DNA of 64,000 nt from Dictyobacter kobayashii (GCF_003967555.1 NZ_BIFS01000002.1:1426001-1490000); one strand, 5' to 3'. Positions 41,327-51,329 are shown, numbered from the stretch's first letter. The notes: a model not told the origin generated them from the sequence alone. Made by a program: numbers and translations.

Positions 41327-43480
41327 TTATGGCTCCCAATGCATGCCAATATAGTTGTGTGATTCCTCTACATTCAGCAATTTAGTAGTATTACCATTAC
41401 GAATATAAAACTCTGTGATGTCTTTGCCATTTTCTTTACCTTTCAAATAAATAGGCTTTGGACCACGCTCCACTTCCACAATGGCAACCGTATGCCCTTC
41501 ATAACGCTCAAAGGTAAGATGAACCAGAGGACCAAATCCGACATCCAAGTAATTCATAAACGTATCACGAAACAGAAGATCATACTTATCACGATCATTG
41601 AGGCTCATATCCATGGGCTTATGATTAAGATCATACTCGATGCCTAAAACGGTTCCATTATCAGCAACACCAATAAGCAGTGTTCCACCTTCTACATTCA
41701 TAAAACCCGCAATCGTTTTGCAAATCACTTTTTGCAGATCAGAATTGTATTTTTGCTGCTTGAGATCCCATCTCAGGCTAGACTTATACTCTAGAACGGC
41801 ACTCTCTCCTATTGCCAAATAATCAACTAGCGTTGGCTTTACATCTATCTCTGGCTCAGTTATCAATCCTGCCATAGTGCTATTAATAGCATCGGCGATT
41901 AACTTGCGGCGTGCAACTAAGAAACCTTCAAAATTTTCAATGCTCCATGTAGCTTTGTCTAGTGGTACAAACTGTTTTGACAAAGCACCAGCATATTTTT
42001 GCTCTATAGAGCCAAGGTAATGGGAAGGATCAGTGTCACTCAAGGTAACCTCAGAATCAGCAGTGAGAAATGCACGATTAGCAATCTCGTTAACTAATTC
42101 TTTATGTAAACGATTTTCTGGATTATACTTGCCATACTTGTACAACAAGTTATAAGGAAAAACATAGCAATTATTGATAGCATAGGCCTTTTCAGCAGGA
42201 GCACTAAGAGGAATACCATTAAACCAATCAACTGCATTATGGGATTTAGCTATGATGTACATCATACGATAGAGAGGATGCTGGATACCACGTCCTTCCA
42301 GATCACTTGGCTTCACTTCAATACGACCGCGTTGCTCAATAATCGCATCAACCAGCTCTTTCCAAGGACTATCACTACGCTGCACAATAGATATATCATG
42401 ATCTAATTTTTGATCAGTCTGGCTGCTATAACGGCTCCACATAATTGCAGCATACAGCCAATGAATACAATGTCGCAATTCTTTGTCGTCAGAAAATTTT
42501 CCCTCATGCCGGGCAAGATACACAATTAAAGGAACCAACACATTGGTAGAGCTCAGATCAGCAGTAGAATGAATAAAGGCTGCGCCTGGGAGAACAGTCA
42601 CCAGATAGTCAAGAATCTTTTGTAGTTTTTCCCATCCTTCAAGTAATGGCTCACGCTCGGTTCTATGAATAACCTCATACAAAGCACGTCCATGGATAAT
42701 ACCTATCAGGCTACGCACCATAAAAGTAAGATCAAATGAAAAACGCTTACTACCTAAATCTTCTAGCTTTTTCTTCATGGCTCGACGAGCTACAGGCCAT
42801 TTACCAGTGATATGAGTAAGTGCAAGTTCCGCATCAGTGAGCTTTGTGCCAAGGCTATTCACACGATCGAATACATCAATAGCAGCGTCGATATCTGCTG
42901 AATCAGGTACAATCTGAACAGGATATTCTTTGCTTACAATATTACAAAGCTTGGTAAGATTCTCTTGATAATGCTGTGCTAATTTGAATTGCTCCTCAAC
43001 GGTATTTTCAGAAGAGAATTTTTTATGAACGATATCAAAGACCTTCACACCATACGTGGAATCAAAGCAAGCTGTCACAGGAACCCAGGTCGGGTTCGTC
43101 CTCATACGTGTTGCTTGATAATATTGAAAATCGCCAGATTCGAGATCAAAATACAAATCTCGTGGATCATTCTTAATATCTTCAGCACGATAATATGGGG
43201 GAATACGATTTGTCAGTAACAAATAGAGAGTAGTAAGCCGTTGCTGCCCATCCAACATAACCTGCGTGGCTCCCAACTTATCAACTGGAAATGATATATT
43301 CTTTAACTCAGGGGGATTAGGAGTTTTCCAAAACAGCAAACTGCCCGTTGGATATCCACGAAACAAAGATATTATAAGCTGCTTTGCTTGCTCTTGTGTC
43401 CACACATATTCGCGCTGAAACTCAGGTAGTACTAGATGCTGATTACGGATATCCGAAATGAGATCACCCAGTTTTGCCAT
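41327..43480 (-). CDS. DUF262 (ParB-like) nuclease-type protein fused to an AlbA/Schlafen-like domain
   Basis: The protein has 717 residues with AGGAG upstream of the ATG. The N-terminus is DUF262, as in GmrSD-type enzymes: FQREYVWTQEQAKQLI, then GYPTGSLLFWK and MLDGQQRLTTLYLL (about 74-87), the DGQQR nucleotide-binding motif. The middle is a helical DUF262-associated region. The C-terminus is an AlbA_2 domain: GESAVLEYKSSLRWD, TIAGFMNVEGGTLLIGVAD and FYIRNGNTT. Lone GmrSD homologues restrict modified phage DNA. In Dpd systems the DGQxR protein is DpdB, which cooperates with DpdA. This protein could be a separate restriction enzyme or fill a DpdB-like place (inference). Confidence 0.78.
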   Translation of the reverse strand: MAKLGDLISDIRNQHLVLPEFQREYVWTQEQAKQLIISLFRGYPTGSLLFWKTPNPPELKNISFPVDKLGATQVMLDGQQRLTTLYLLLTNRIPPYYRAEDIKNDPRDLYFDLESGDFQYYQATRMRTNPTWVPVTACFDSTYGVKVFDIVHKKFSSENTVEEQFKLAQHYQENLTKLCNIVSKEYPVQIVPDSADIDAAIDVFDRVNSLGTKLTDAELALTHITGKWPVARRAMKKKLEDLGSKRFSFDLTFMVRSLIGIIHGRALYEVIHRTEREPLLEGWEKLQKILDYLVTVLPGAAFIHSTADLSSTNVLVPLIVYLARHEGKFSDDKELRHCIHWLYAAIMWSRYSSQTDQKLDHDISIVQRSDSPWKELVDAIIEQRGRIEVKPSDLEGRGIQHPLYRMMYIIAKSHNAVDWFNGIPLSAPAEKAYAINNCYVFPYNLLYKYGKYNPENRLHKELVNEIANRAFLTADSEVTLSDTDPSHYLGSIEQKYAGALSKQFVPLDKATWSIENFEGFLVARRKLIADAINSTMAGLITEPEIDVKPTLVDYLAIGESAVLEYKSSLRWDLKQQKYNSDLQKVICKTIAGFMNVEGGTLLIGVADNGTVLGIEYDLNHKPMDMSLNDRDKYDLLFRDTFMNYLDVGFGPLVHLTFERYEGHTVAIVEVERGPKPIYLKGKENGKDITEFYIRNGNTTKLLNVEESHNYIGMHWEP

Positions 43481-43640
43481 TTTTTGCTTTCTCCTTATTT
43501 ACAACAAGCATCCGTGAAATAATTTCTAACACAATAGATGATGGTAAGCACTCTATAAAATTTTTACAATACTTAATGTACACGTATATATAAAACGTAA
43601 ATTTATGTGCTTAATAACTCATACATTTAAAATGCAAAAC

Positions 43641-43679
43641 AAAGTCCACTTTTCAGCACTGTGCTGAAAAGTGGACTTT
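43641..43679. terminator. 19-bp perfect palindrome, terminator-like
   Basis: The arm 43641-43659 (AAAGTCCACTTTTCAGCAC) is exactly complementary to 43661-43679 around a single T; the folded loop would be a few bases larger. It lies 20 bp downstream of the minus-strand gene ending at 43699 and separates the conjugation cluster from the Dpd island. The arms end in AAA/TTT, so a U-rich end is short but present. Confidence 0.6.
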
Positions 43680-43698
43680 CATAGAATTTGGAACTTCC

Positions 43699-44994
43699 TC
43701 AATGAGGTTTGCGCTCTTTTTGAGCCGCTATAAACCGTTGGCCGCGGTTGGTTAAACAGAAAAAGGTGCCTCGCTGTGTGTTGCGGGCAGTCACGCATTT
43801 CCATTGGATAAGCTCGGAGAGGGAACGCCTTACTGTTGGCTCATCTATGTATAGTAGAGCGGCAATATCTTTGCGTGAAAGTTGGGAGTGGTGGTAGAGA
43901 ATAGTAAGAACGTCCAGATGGCGACGATATAGACGCAATCCTAGTAGTGCGATTATTTCTTTCTCCGGGATTTTTCTCTCTTTGTCAGGGGTAAGTTGGG
44001 CGGCTCGTTGCATGAAATGGCCTTTGATGACAGCTTTTGGCTGGCTGCCATCATCCTCTACCGGGCAATAGGGGAGCCCTATTTTCGTCCCGGGTGTTTT
44101 TTCGTAGAGTGAACCTGAAGATTGGTGAGAAGATACAACCGTTAGTTCTGGAAATGTTGATAAAGGTTCGTCATAAGCGTAGGTGGTCACAAATATATCA
44201 AGTTGCGTATCTGGACAGGCGGAGAGAGTTTCATTGATGGTTTCAATCCAGGGTGTTCGATCCTGCTTTGATGGTGTCACGATGATCATTGGGGAAAATG
44301 GTTGTCCTGGATAATGGTGTGTAAACGCTTTTTGGAAGTGGAGTAGTGCTTGGATTCTTTGTTGGATGATAGGTTTGCTGTGCCTGGCAGCATAGCCAGA
44401 ATCAAGCAAATAGAATAGATGAAAATATGTGTCTGATCTGGTAAATGTGAGCACAGCATCAGCTACTGGCGCCCTTTTATGAGGAGTATGAGTAAAGGGA
44501 TTGTGGTATTCATGCAGCCATTCCCATGATGCCTGTGTTTGTGGTGGGGTGGATGTTTCCCAGTATTTAATAGTGCGGTTTATTATTTGTTGCAAGGCGC
44601 GCTCGGATTGCAGACGTGGTAGCCATGTTAAGAGGTCGCTATCGCGTTGCTTCCAGCGTATTGCGACTTCATGTGGTGATACGCCTGATTGGCGAGCTAT
44701 AGTATGCATCCCTGTAGGGGAAAGATGGTAGAAGGATGTCGCTTTGGTACGATGGCATTGGTAGGCAATAACTTCGACCAGACCTTGCTCTATCGCTTGT
44801 TGTATGCGGCGATATGCTGAGGAAGGATGCCATTGCAGGGCGAGTGCTATGTCTTCGCAATCTTGAAAAGGATGCTGGAGTAACCAGTATAATAGCCGTC
44901 GTTGAGGACTGGCATCGCTATCGATTTCTTCGGCATAGACTATTTTGTTATAGTGCTGCACCTCTGTAGCATAAAGCCTGGTTGCTGTAGACAT
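43699..44994 (-). CDS. Replication-relaxation-like winged-helix protein of a conjugative element
   Basis: The protein has 431 residues with two winged-helix parts. One is near the N-terminus (LLYWLLQHPFQDCEDIALAL, SAYRRIQQAIEQGLVEVI, about 31-75). One is at the C-terminus (LDVLTILYHHSQLSRKDIAA, VRRSLSELIQWKCV). Between them is a PD-(D/E)xK-like stretch (APVADAVLTFTRSDTYFHLFYLLDSG). This is the plan of the replication-relaxation family found beside TraD-like genes in Gram-positive-type integrative elements. It lies 3 bp downstream of the coupling-protein gene and is the last gene of that operon. Its role in mobilisation or replication of the element is inferred. Confidence 0.65.
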   Translation of the reverse strand: MSTATRLYATEVQHYNKIVYAEEIDSDASPQRRLLYWLLQHPFQDCEDIALALQWHPSSAYRRIQQAIEQGLVEVIAYQCHRTKATSFYHLSPTGMHTIARQSGVSPHEVAIRWKQRDSDLLTWLPRLQSERALQQIINRTIKYWETSTPPQTQASWEWLHEYHNPFTHTPHKRAPVADAVLTFTRSDTYFHLFYLLDSGYAARHSKPIIQQRIQALLHFQKAFTHHYPGQPFSPMIIVTPSKQDRTPWIETINETLSACPDTQLDIFVTTYAYDEPLSTFPELTVVSSHQSSGSLYEKTPGTKIGLPYCPVEDDGSQPKAVIKGHFMQRAAQLTPDKERKIPEKEIIALLGLRLYRRHLDVLTILYHHSQLSRKDIAALLYIDEPTVRRSLSELIQWKCVTARNTQRGTFFCLTNRGQRFIAAQKERKPH

Positions 44995-44997
44995 GGA

Positions 44998-47820
44998 TTA
45001 TACTCTTCCTTCTTGCTGCTTGGCCGAGTGTGCTTTCTCGCGCTTCTCCTCACTCTTGCGTCCACGGTAGCCATGGTGTTGCCGGGCGAGAGAGGCTGAT
45101 GGCTTTTCATCCTTGAGTTGTGGCGAAGTAGGTTGGCCCGCATCGTCATCCCAGGGTGGCATGAGCATCAGAGAAGCGGCCATTGCATTGCGTAATTGTT
45201 CATCAACGAGTGGCGCTGAAACGGTATAGTGATTCTGGCTGGCCTGACGTATTTGCTCGGCACGCTGTTGATCACCATGGAGCGGAGGAGACAACTTCAT
45301 AGAGAAGGTTGGTTGCCGATGTTGCTGATAGAGGAGCTTGACATAACACATGTAGGTATCAAGATTCACAATATCATCGGATTCAACACCAAGCTCGGCA
45401 TGGATCCCTTCTGCATCACTGGCAGACATGTGAAAGACGATGTATTGTTTGACGTTGGCCAGAACAACGTGCAGAAGCGAGGCATCCATGTCAGCCAAAT
45501 ATTCCAAGGATTGTGTCGCCAAGTAGAAGGCGGCACCATATTTGCGTAGTTCGGCCAGCGCTCCCCAGTCGACGCCTTTGAGAACCTGAAATTCATCAAT
45601 GAGGATGCCAAGGCGTTTGCGCTGCTGCTCGACCAGGTTGCCTTGTTCTTCCAGCGTAATCTGTAAGAGACCCAGGAGGGTCGCGCCAAGCAGACGTGCA
45701 ACATCTTCACCAACGACGCCCTTCGCAAGCTTGACCAGGACAATCTTTTCCTGCTGGATACAGTCAGTGAAATTGACGGTGGAGAGCGATTGTCCCACGA
45801 TGCGGCGAGCCAGTTGGCTCTCGAATTTTGCGACTTTGGACAGGACTGGGTCACTCCGCTCACGCTGCATGAGTGGATTCAAGGGATTGTAGTAGAGATT
45901 CCACCAGCGCAGGATAAAGGGATCCTCGATCTGACAAAGAAGCGCCTGGCAAAAGTGCTCGTTGGTCAGCACCATCATCACGTCCAATAAGGTATATTGG
46001 CGCTGTGGTTCTCCTTGTGCGACTAGGGCTCGATTGGCTTCAAATAAGGTCCGAAGTGCATATTCAAAGGCATTTTCCATACGCGATCCCCAGGATGAGG
46101 CCCAGATATGCGCCAGCGTTTTCAAGAGATCAGAAATGGCTTTATCACGTCCACGACCAAGGCTGGCATCCAGGGGATTAAAGCCAATCACATGCTCTCC
46201 ATCGGAAAGATCGAGCAAGACCACGTCATCGATCCGCTGTTCTGGCACCAGGGCAAGAATATGCTCGACCAGATCGCCATGCGGATCAATCACCACTAAG
46301 CCTCCTTGCTGCATGGCTTCGCAGGCCAGATACTCTAGACAGGTGCTCTTCCCTTCGCCTGACTTACCGCCGATAAACAGATGGGTTGCTAAGGCTTCAT
46401 GGGGGATCATCACCGGTACGTGATGTCCAGCGTGCTGAGAAATGCCAATAGGCTCTCCTTGTATGGATCGCTGAGCCAATGGCAACGGAAGTGGAAGGGT
46501 GCGCACCGATGTGTGCTCGAAAAAGGCAAGGGTAGAGAGCAACGACGATGTAGGTAGATGCCAGAGGGACGCCAGCGTATCAACACTCATGATATGGCGC
46601 GAAGAGGTAAGGCCACTCCACCAGCCTTCTGCTGTTCCTAAATAACCGTGATAGCCCTGGACAGAGCGCACAGCCCGGCGCAAAGAAAGTCGCTTCGGCA
46701 CAAAATAGTTCCCAGAGGCCAGATGATATTGGCGATAGGCCGCAATCAATCGCGCCAGCATGTACTGATCTTTTCGACGCTGATACAAGAACGAAAACAA
46801 GGGAGTAAACAGCCCTGATCGAGAAAGATTACGCTTTGTCTCCACACAGTGCGCATCACAGATAATATAGAGGCGAAAGCGCACCCGATAGGCCATTTGC
46901 GAGGTTTTGTGACCAACAAGTGCCTGATCATATAACGGTAACTTCCGAGCACGCCTGCGAAGTTGATCTATTCCTATAAAGAGAAGACAGAGAACACCCA
47001 GCAGCAGAAACAGAGGGAGTGGCAATGCTCCAGGCAGAGATGCTTGACCATGGTGAGGGGATATCAATCCCTGTATAAATGCGGTCGCTTGCGTGAGAAA
47101 CAAGGCTGGCAGAAAGGTTTGCCCTTGTCGATAACTGATGATCAAGAGAAGAAGAACCACGCCCAACAAGAGCAGAGGAAAACCTGGCGCCTGTTCACCA
47201 GCCTGACGTTGCCGGGCAATCTGCGTCTGTCGTTCTTGCTGGCGCTCAGGCTCCAGAGCATGTTCCAGGGCTTTACGTTGATCACGTCGGGACCAGTTCA
47301 CTGGAGCAGGAATGAGTGCCAATTGAGAAATCACACGCACCCCATTCGGAAGTTGATCGAGCGCGCCCAGAACCCCCACAAGGGGATCCTGAGCGCTGGT
47401 AGAAGCAACATCGTTCTCCTGCCAGGAACGCAATGGCAGGTATGAAGCCGCCCCGGCCTTCAACTCAACGGCCGAAACCGTCTCGCCCGGACGCAGCACA
47501 AAAGGATCGTCAGTGACTGCCATCCTGCGAAAATCGGCTTGTGGATACCGCGCTCGCAACTGGGTTACCGCATGATCCAGGCCTTCCTGGGTCTTGGAGC
47601 GGATCAATAAACGACGCTGCGTAGCTGTGCCGGTCAGTTCAAGGGTGATCGGAGCATGTCGATCCAGGACCAGACTATGCATAGCCGACGTGAGGCTGAT
47701 TCCTTCCATCTCATGCTCTCGAGCGGAAGGAATCACGCACACAACATAGCGGTTATCCTGAAACGAAGATCCGGCGAACCCTGAATTTTCATCACGCCTT
47801 TGTTTGGGATCCATCATCAC
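44998..47820 (-). CDS. TraD/VirD4-like conjugative coupling ATPase
   Basis: The protein has 940 residues. Walker A is IGGKSGEGKSTCLEYLA (about 480-496), followed by VVIDPHGDLVEHIL, a TraG/TraD hallmark. Walker B is LGILIDEFQVLKG (about 742). ATQSLEYLADMD and NVKQYIVFHMSASDA are the late motifs. Membrane helices lie around residues 215-230 and 250-285 (PLLLLGVVLLLLIISY; LFLLLGVLCLLFIGI). The end is rich in Lys, Glu and Ser. It couples a DNA-protein substrate to the secretion channel. It overlaps the VirB4 gene by 4 bp. The relaxase it would serve is not in this window. Confidence 0.85.
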   Translation of the reverse strand: MMMDPKQRRDENSGFAGSSFQDNRYVVCVIPSAREHEMEGISLTSAMHSLVLDRHAPITLELTGTATQRRLLIRSKTQEGLDHAVTQLRARYPQADFRRMAVTDDPFVLRPGETVSAVELKAGAASYLPLRSWQENDVASTSAQDPLVGVLGALDQLPNGVRVISQLALIPAPVNWSRRDQRKALEHALEPERQQERQTQIARQRQAGEQAPGFPLLLLGVVLLLLIISYRQGQTFLPALFLTQATAFIQGLISPHHGQASLPGALPLPLFLLLGVLCLLFIGIDQLRRRARKLPLYDQALVGHKTSQMAYRVRFRLYIICDAHCVETKRNLSRSGLFTPLFSFLYQRRKDQYMLARLIAAYRQYHLASGNYFVPKRLSLRRAVRSVQGYHGYLGTAEGWWSGLTSSRHIMSVDTLASLWHLPTSSLLSTLAFFEHTSVRTLPLPLPLAQRSIQGEPIGISQHAGHHVPVMIPHEALATHLFIGGKSGEGKSTCLEYLACEAMQQGGLVVIDPHGDLVEHILALVPEQRIDDVVLLDLSDGEHVIGFNPLDASLGRGRDKAISDLLKTLAHIWASSWGSRMENAFEYALRTLFEANRALVAQGEPQRQYTLLDVMMVLTNEHFCQALLCQIEDPFILRWWNLYYNPLNPLMQRERSDPVLSKVAKFESQLARRIVGQSLSTVNFTDCIQQEKIVLVKLAKGVVGEDVARLLGATLLGLLQITLEEQGNLVEQQRKRLGILIDEFQVLKGVDWGALAELRKYGAAFYLATQSLEYLADMDASLLHVVLANVKQYIVFHMSASDAEGIHAELGVESDDIVNLDTYMCYVKLLYQQHRQPTFSMKLSPPLHGDQQRAEQIRQASQNHYTVSAPLVDEQLRNAMAASLMLMPPWDDDAGQPTSPQLKDEKPSASLARQHHGYRGRKSEEKREKAHSAKQQEGRV

Positions 47821-50585
47821 CGAACCTCTTCTCGAGGCAACGGGCCCAATTCGGCTGAAACAGCATAGCCCTCGTCCTTCTGCTGCCTCCCAAGGACGCG
47901 ATCGAAGGCCAGAAGTTTCTGCACAATATGCTCAACGTGAGCATACTTGGGATCCTGCTTCCAACGAGCGATCTCGCGCGGATCGGTGGTCGCCAGAATG
48001 TGCTCAAGCTCGCTGGTTTCAAAGCGAACGTGCAGGCGCTTCTCACTGGTGGTCAGCAAGGCTTCTCCGATACTGAGCCGACGCAGCAATTGGATTTCAC
48101 GATCCGAGAGTTTGAACATCGAACCTACCAGATCTAATGAAGTAGCATCTTGCCGCATCAGGACATGGGTCGCACAGTTGGCCGGGATCGCACTATCACG
48201 AAAGATCACGGGATGCTGCGAGATAATCGTCACACCCAGATAGTGTTTGCGAGCCCGACGCACCAGATCCTCGAGAAAGAGCGCGCCACTTTCAAACTGA
48301 TAGAGGGTCGCCGCCTCATCGACGATCAATTGTCTGGGAATCGAGGACTGAAACGACTGCGTCCAGACAAAATTGGAGACCAGGAACAACCCGATCGGAC
48401 GAAGTTCACTCTCCATATCATGGATATCAAAGACAATCACCGCGCTATCAAGGGCGATATTAGATGGGCCGGAAAAGAGGCCAGCCAGCGAACCATGGAC
48501 ATAGCGACGCAGACGCTGGGTCAGGCTGGTGGGATCAGGGCCACAGATGCCACTCTCGAGCACATCATACAGATCGCGCATCAAGGGCGCCGGACGATCA
48601 TGGGTCTTGCTCTCCGTGGTAATGCCGACCTTCCGATAACATTCATACAGGGCACGATCCAGTAAGCCTTTCTCATTGGCAGTCAGTTTCCCGACGTGGT
48701 CAGGAGCCCGATCAGCCAGCATAATTTCCAGCAACGAATGCAACCTCTGCACATGATCCGCCAACCGATCGCCGTGGTCAGCCTCATGTCTGGCAGGTCG
48801 ATCCGTCGCTCGACGAGGAAGATCAAAGGGATTAATATGGTGGATCGATCCTGGTGCCAGGCGAATGACCTGGCCGCCGAGCGCAGCGGTCAAACGACCA
48901 TATTCACGTTCCGGATCAATAATAATGACTTGAAAGGCCTGGGAAGGGGTCTTTCCTCCTTTTGGTTGCGATGGATTGGAGGCATACTTCAGAGCCATAC
49001 GCATAATTGACGCTTTGACCTGATGTGACTTGCCCCATCCAGGAGGCCCAAGAATGATGCGGTTGGCATTGGCCATCTCCGCACTCCAGGCATCCACAAT
49101 GACCGGATCGCCCTGAGGCGTAATCCCTTCGAGGATGCCCTCGAAATGAAATAACGAGTTGGATAAAAACGGAAACATGGTCGACGCACTGCGGCTATCC
49201 AGCAGGATACCTCGCCCCAATTGATTGCGGGCATAGGGCAGGCACGAACGGAAAGCTTGTTCTTGCTCAAAGAGCGCACTGCGGACCTTGAGCAGCATAT
49301 TCTGCAACACCGATTGCACGCGTTCAGTCCGTTCCTGTACCTCTCGACGGCTCGCTCCGCGCAGCAGGACCAGCATAGAGACATCCAACATACGCTCTTC
49401 ACCACTCGCCAGTCGATCAATCAAATCATTTACATCCGACTCGGCAATCTTCAGATCAGGATCCACCTCATTGCCCTTGCGGTGCGCGATCATGCGCGAG
49501 GACTGATACTCCATTTGCCGTCGACGGAACTGCTGGACCATCAACGAGGAGTTCAGCGGCTGGACATGAAAGCTCACCTCCATCGGCTCATCGAGTTCGG
49601 CCAACGGCCGGAGCCAACCCGGTGCGACCATACGTGGCAAATGAGACACAACCAGCGTGCGCCCATACTCCTCCTCAATCTTGAGCATATCGGGCGACAC
49701 GATGACCGCCGCAGGAGCGATCAAATCAGCCAGTTGGGAGAAATGGGCAACCTGTGAAGCGTCAGGAACACGCTCTGGAGGAATATCATTCTTCTTCCGG
49801 GTACGACCAGATAATTGAACCATGTTCAAGCGTGGTTGCACGACCACCGGACGTTCAAGGCCATCCACCAATTCTGGCGCAAGCGGATAGCTGTCCGCGC
49901 GCTTCGGCAGCAGGCATGAGTAATACAATGGAGCTAACTCCTGCTCACCGGCAAGACGACGGACGCTGACATGCATATTGGCAAGTACACGCAGAATATC
50001 ACTGACGCGGACATCTAGTTCCTGCCGTGCGCGCGCTAATGACATAGCCACATGCTGCTGGTGCTGACGCTTGCCATGTGGCAATACCCTCTGCCATGTT
50101 GATGAGATATGAGGTGACGTTTGCTGGACACGCACCACGAGATAGATTTTACGGTCCAGCAACGTGCGCTGAGAGGCCAGTTGTTCCAAAAAACGCCGAT
50201 GCGAATCCATGAGCGGTTCCCAGATGCCGTGTTCAAGCGCAGCGTCCTCCCTCGAAAACTGAGCCAGGTAGGCCGAGAGATTCAAGGGCAAGACACGCCA
50301 CAAGATTTGCACTGGATAGGATAACGCACTCAGAAATGCTTGATACAGATCATTGATGAGGCGTTGTTCCTCCTCGCTCTTCAAATCATAGCTGATCCCC
50401 TCAATCTGCAAAACAGTGGCATACTCATAGCAGCCCGGCGTAGACGTGGACAGCGCAAGCACATCATCATGAATGATCCGGACATCCACAAACCGCTCCT
50501 GGACGCTTCCTTTCTTCGGCTTGCGCATCAACGCAGCCTCACGCCGCTCGACCTGTGTCGGCGGTGGCAATTTCGTTAGAGCCAT
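47817..50585 (-). CDS. VirB4-like secretion ATPase
   Basis: The protein has 922 residues. The N-terminal half has the CagE/TrbE-VirB type (STPGCYEYATVLQIEG). The ATPase half has IILGPPGWGKSHQVKASIM (about 510-528, Walker A), then VIIIDPEREYGRLTAALGG and LAPGSIHHINPFDLP, typical of VirB4/TraC. Late motifs include QLIVDEAATLYQFESG (Walker B) and GVTIISQHP. It energises pilus assembly and substrate transfer at the inner face of the membrane. It overlaps the PrgI-like gene by 10 bp and the coupling-protein gene by 4 bp, so it is part of a tight operon. Confidence 0.88.
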   Translation of the reverse strand: MALTKLPPPTQVERREAALMRKPKKGSVQERFVDVRIIHDDVLALSTSTPGCYEYATVLQIEGISYDLKSEEEQRLINDLYQAFLSALSYPVQILWRVLPLNLSAYLAQFSREDAALEHGIWEPLMDSHRRFLEQLASQRTLLDRKIYLVVRVQQTSPHISSTWQRVLPHGKRQHQQHVAMSLARARQELDVRVSDILRVLANMHVSVRRLAGEQELAPLYYSCLLPKRADSYPLAPELVDGLERPVVVQPRLNMVQLSGRTRKKNDIPPERVPDASQVAHFSQLADLIAPAAVIVSPDMLKIEEEYGRTLVVSHLPRMVAPGWLRPLAELDEPMEVSFHVQPLNSSLMVQQFRRRQMEYQSSRMIAHRKGNEVDPDLKIAESDVNDLIDRLASGEERMLDVSMLVLLRGASRREVQERTERVQSVLQNMLLKVRSALFEQEQAFRSCLPYARNQLGRGILLDSRSASTMFPFLSNSLFHFEGILEGITPQGDPVIVDAWSAEMANANRIILGPPGWGKSHQVKASIMRMALKYASNPSQPKGGKTPSQAFQVIIIDPEREYGRLTAALGGQVIRLAPGSIHHINPFDLPRRATDRPARHEADHGDRLADHVQRLHSLLEIMLADRAPDHVGKLTANEKGLLDRALYECYRKVGITTESKTHDRPAPLMRDLYDVLESGICGPDPTSLTQRLRRYVHGSLAGLFSGPSNIALDSAVIVFDIHDMESELRPIGLFLVSNFVWTQSFQSSIPRQLIVDEAATLYQFESGALFLEDLVRRARKHYLGVTIISQHPVIFRDSAIPANCATHVLMRQDATSLDLVGSMFKLSDREIQLLRRLSIGEALLTTSEKRLHVRFETSELEHILATTDPREIARWKQDPKYAHVEHIVQKLLAFDRVLGRQQKDEGYAVSAELGPLPREEVR

Positions 50586-51010
50586 GCAGTCATCTCCTCT
50601 TCTTCCTCCTGAACGGATGTCGACAGATCAACTGGTCCTGATGTACGCTCAGCTATAGAAATTGGCCGCCATAACGAAACGGGCGGTTTTAGGCGATAGC
50701 GTAAGAACAGGGCCGCCCATTCTTCCACATAGCAACCGCCAAACTGCATGGTCGCAGTCACTAATGTCGCCACGGCGAGGAGCACGGGAAAAGAGACGCG
50801 CAGAACCAATCCCAGCGGACCAAAAACGTCCAATCCCTCCAGATGGTTCCAGAGATTAAAAGCCGTACTCCAACCCAATAAAAAGATCAGCCCCTGGCGG
50901 ATTGTGATATGAAAGGTAATCCCAAATAATGGAAGCGCAATCTTATCCGGCACGTTCAAATGCGTCGGGATCTGATAGCGGGTCGACGTCCCCGCTGACG
51001 GTGTTGACAT
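50576..51010 (-). CDS. PrgI/VirB3-like membrane protein
   Basis: I chose the ATG at 51008-51010 (MSTPSAGTSTRYQIPTHLNV), which has a GGAG-rich leader; longer versions begin inside the spacer with an unlikely sequence. The protein has about 144 residues. After an IPxHLNVPDK opening come two hydrophobic segments (LIFLLGWSTAFNLW; VLLAVATLVTATM), then a soluble tail ending acidic (EEEEEMTAWL). PrgI-like proteins stand in for VirB3 next to VirB4 in Gram-positive-type conjugation systems. It starts 17 bp after the pilin gene. Confidence 0.75.
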   Translation of the reverse strand: MSTPSAGTSTRYQIPTHLNVPDKIALPLFGITFHITIRQGLIFLLGWSTAFNLWNHLEGLDVFGPLGLVLRVSFPVLLAVATLVTATMQFGGCYVEEWAALFLRYRLKPPVSLWRPISIAERTSGPVDLSTSVQEEEEEMTAWL

Positions 51011-51026
51011 AAAGATCTCCTTCTCC

Positions 51027-51329
51027 TTATTTTTGAAACAACCGTGCCAGGGTTGGTCCAAAATTGACCGCGACTGCGACAAGAATGCCACCGGCAACGG
51101 CAGCACCAATCGCGCGTTTCGCATGGACCCCATTTTGCGCGTCACCAATGGAGGTCATATATAAATAGCCAGCAATCACCAGCACAAAAATAAGCACATC
51201 ACCTAGATAGCCAGCCAGGAGATTCGCCACACCGCTGATCGCCGATCCAATATCAGCCACCACGAAGCCATGCAGTAAAGTGAGAGAGAGCAAAGAAGCC
51301 AGAATATATGAAGACCACATAGAAGACAT
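51027..51329 (-). CDS. VirB2/TrbC-like pilin-type membrane protein
   Basis: The protein has 100 residues with an N-terminal signal-like hydrophobic segment (LASLLSLTLLHGFVVA), a middle helix (GDVLIFVLVIAGYLYMTSIG) and a C-terminal helix (AIGAAVAGGILVAVAVNFGP). Small size, two or three hydrophobic segments with glycine and position between the CHAP peptidase and PrgI/VirB4 genes fit a VirB2-like or pilin-like subunit. The sequence is too short for more. Confidence 0.65.
   Translation of the reverse strand: MSSMWSSYILASLLSLTLLHGFVVADIGSAISGVANLLAGYLGDVLIFVLVIAGYLYMTSIGDAQNGVHAKRAIGAAVAGGILVAVAVNFGPTLARLFQK

Noticed and set aside
45366..46423. Several frames of 100-165 codons over the coupling-protein gene
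   Set aside because: They are alternative-frame shadows of the TraD-like gene, whose Walker A and Walker B motifs define the real frame.
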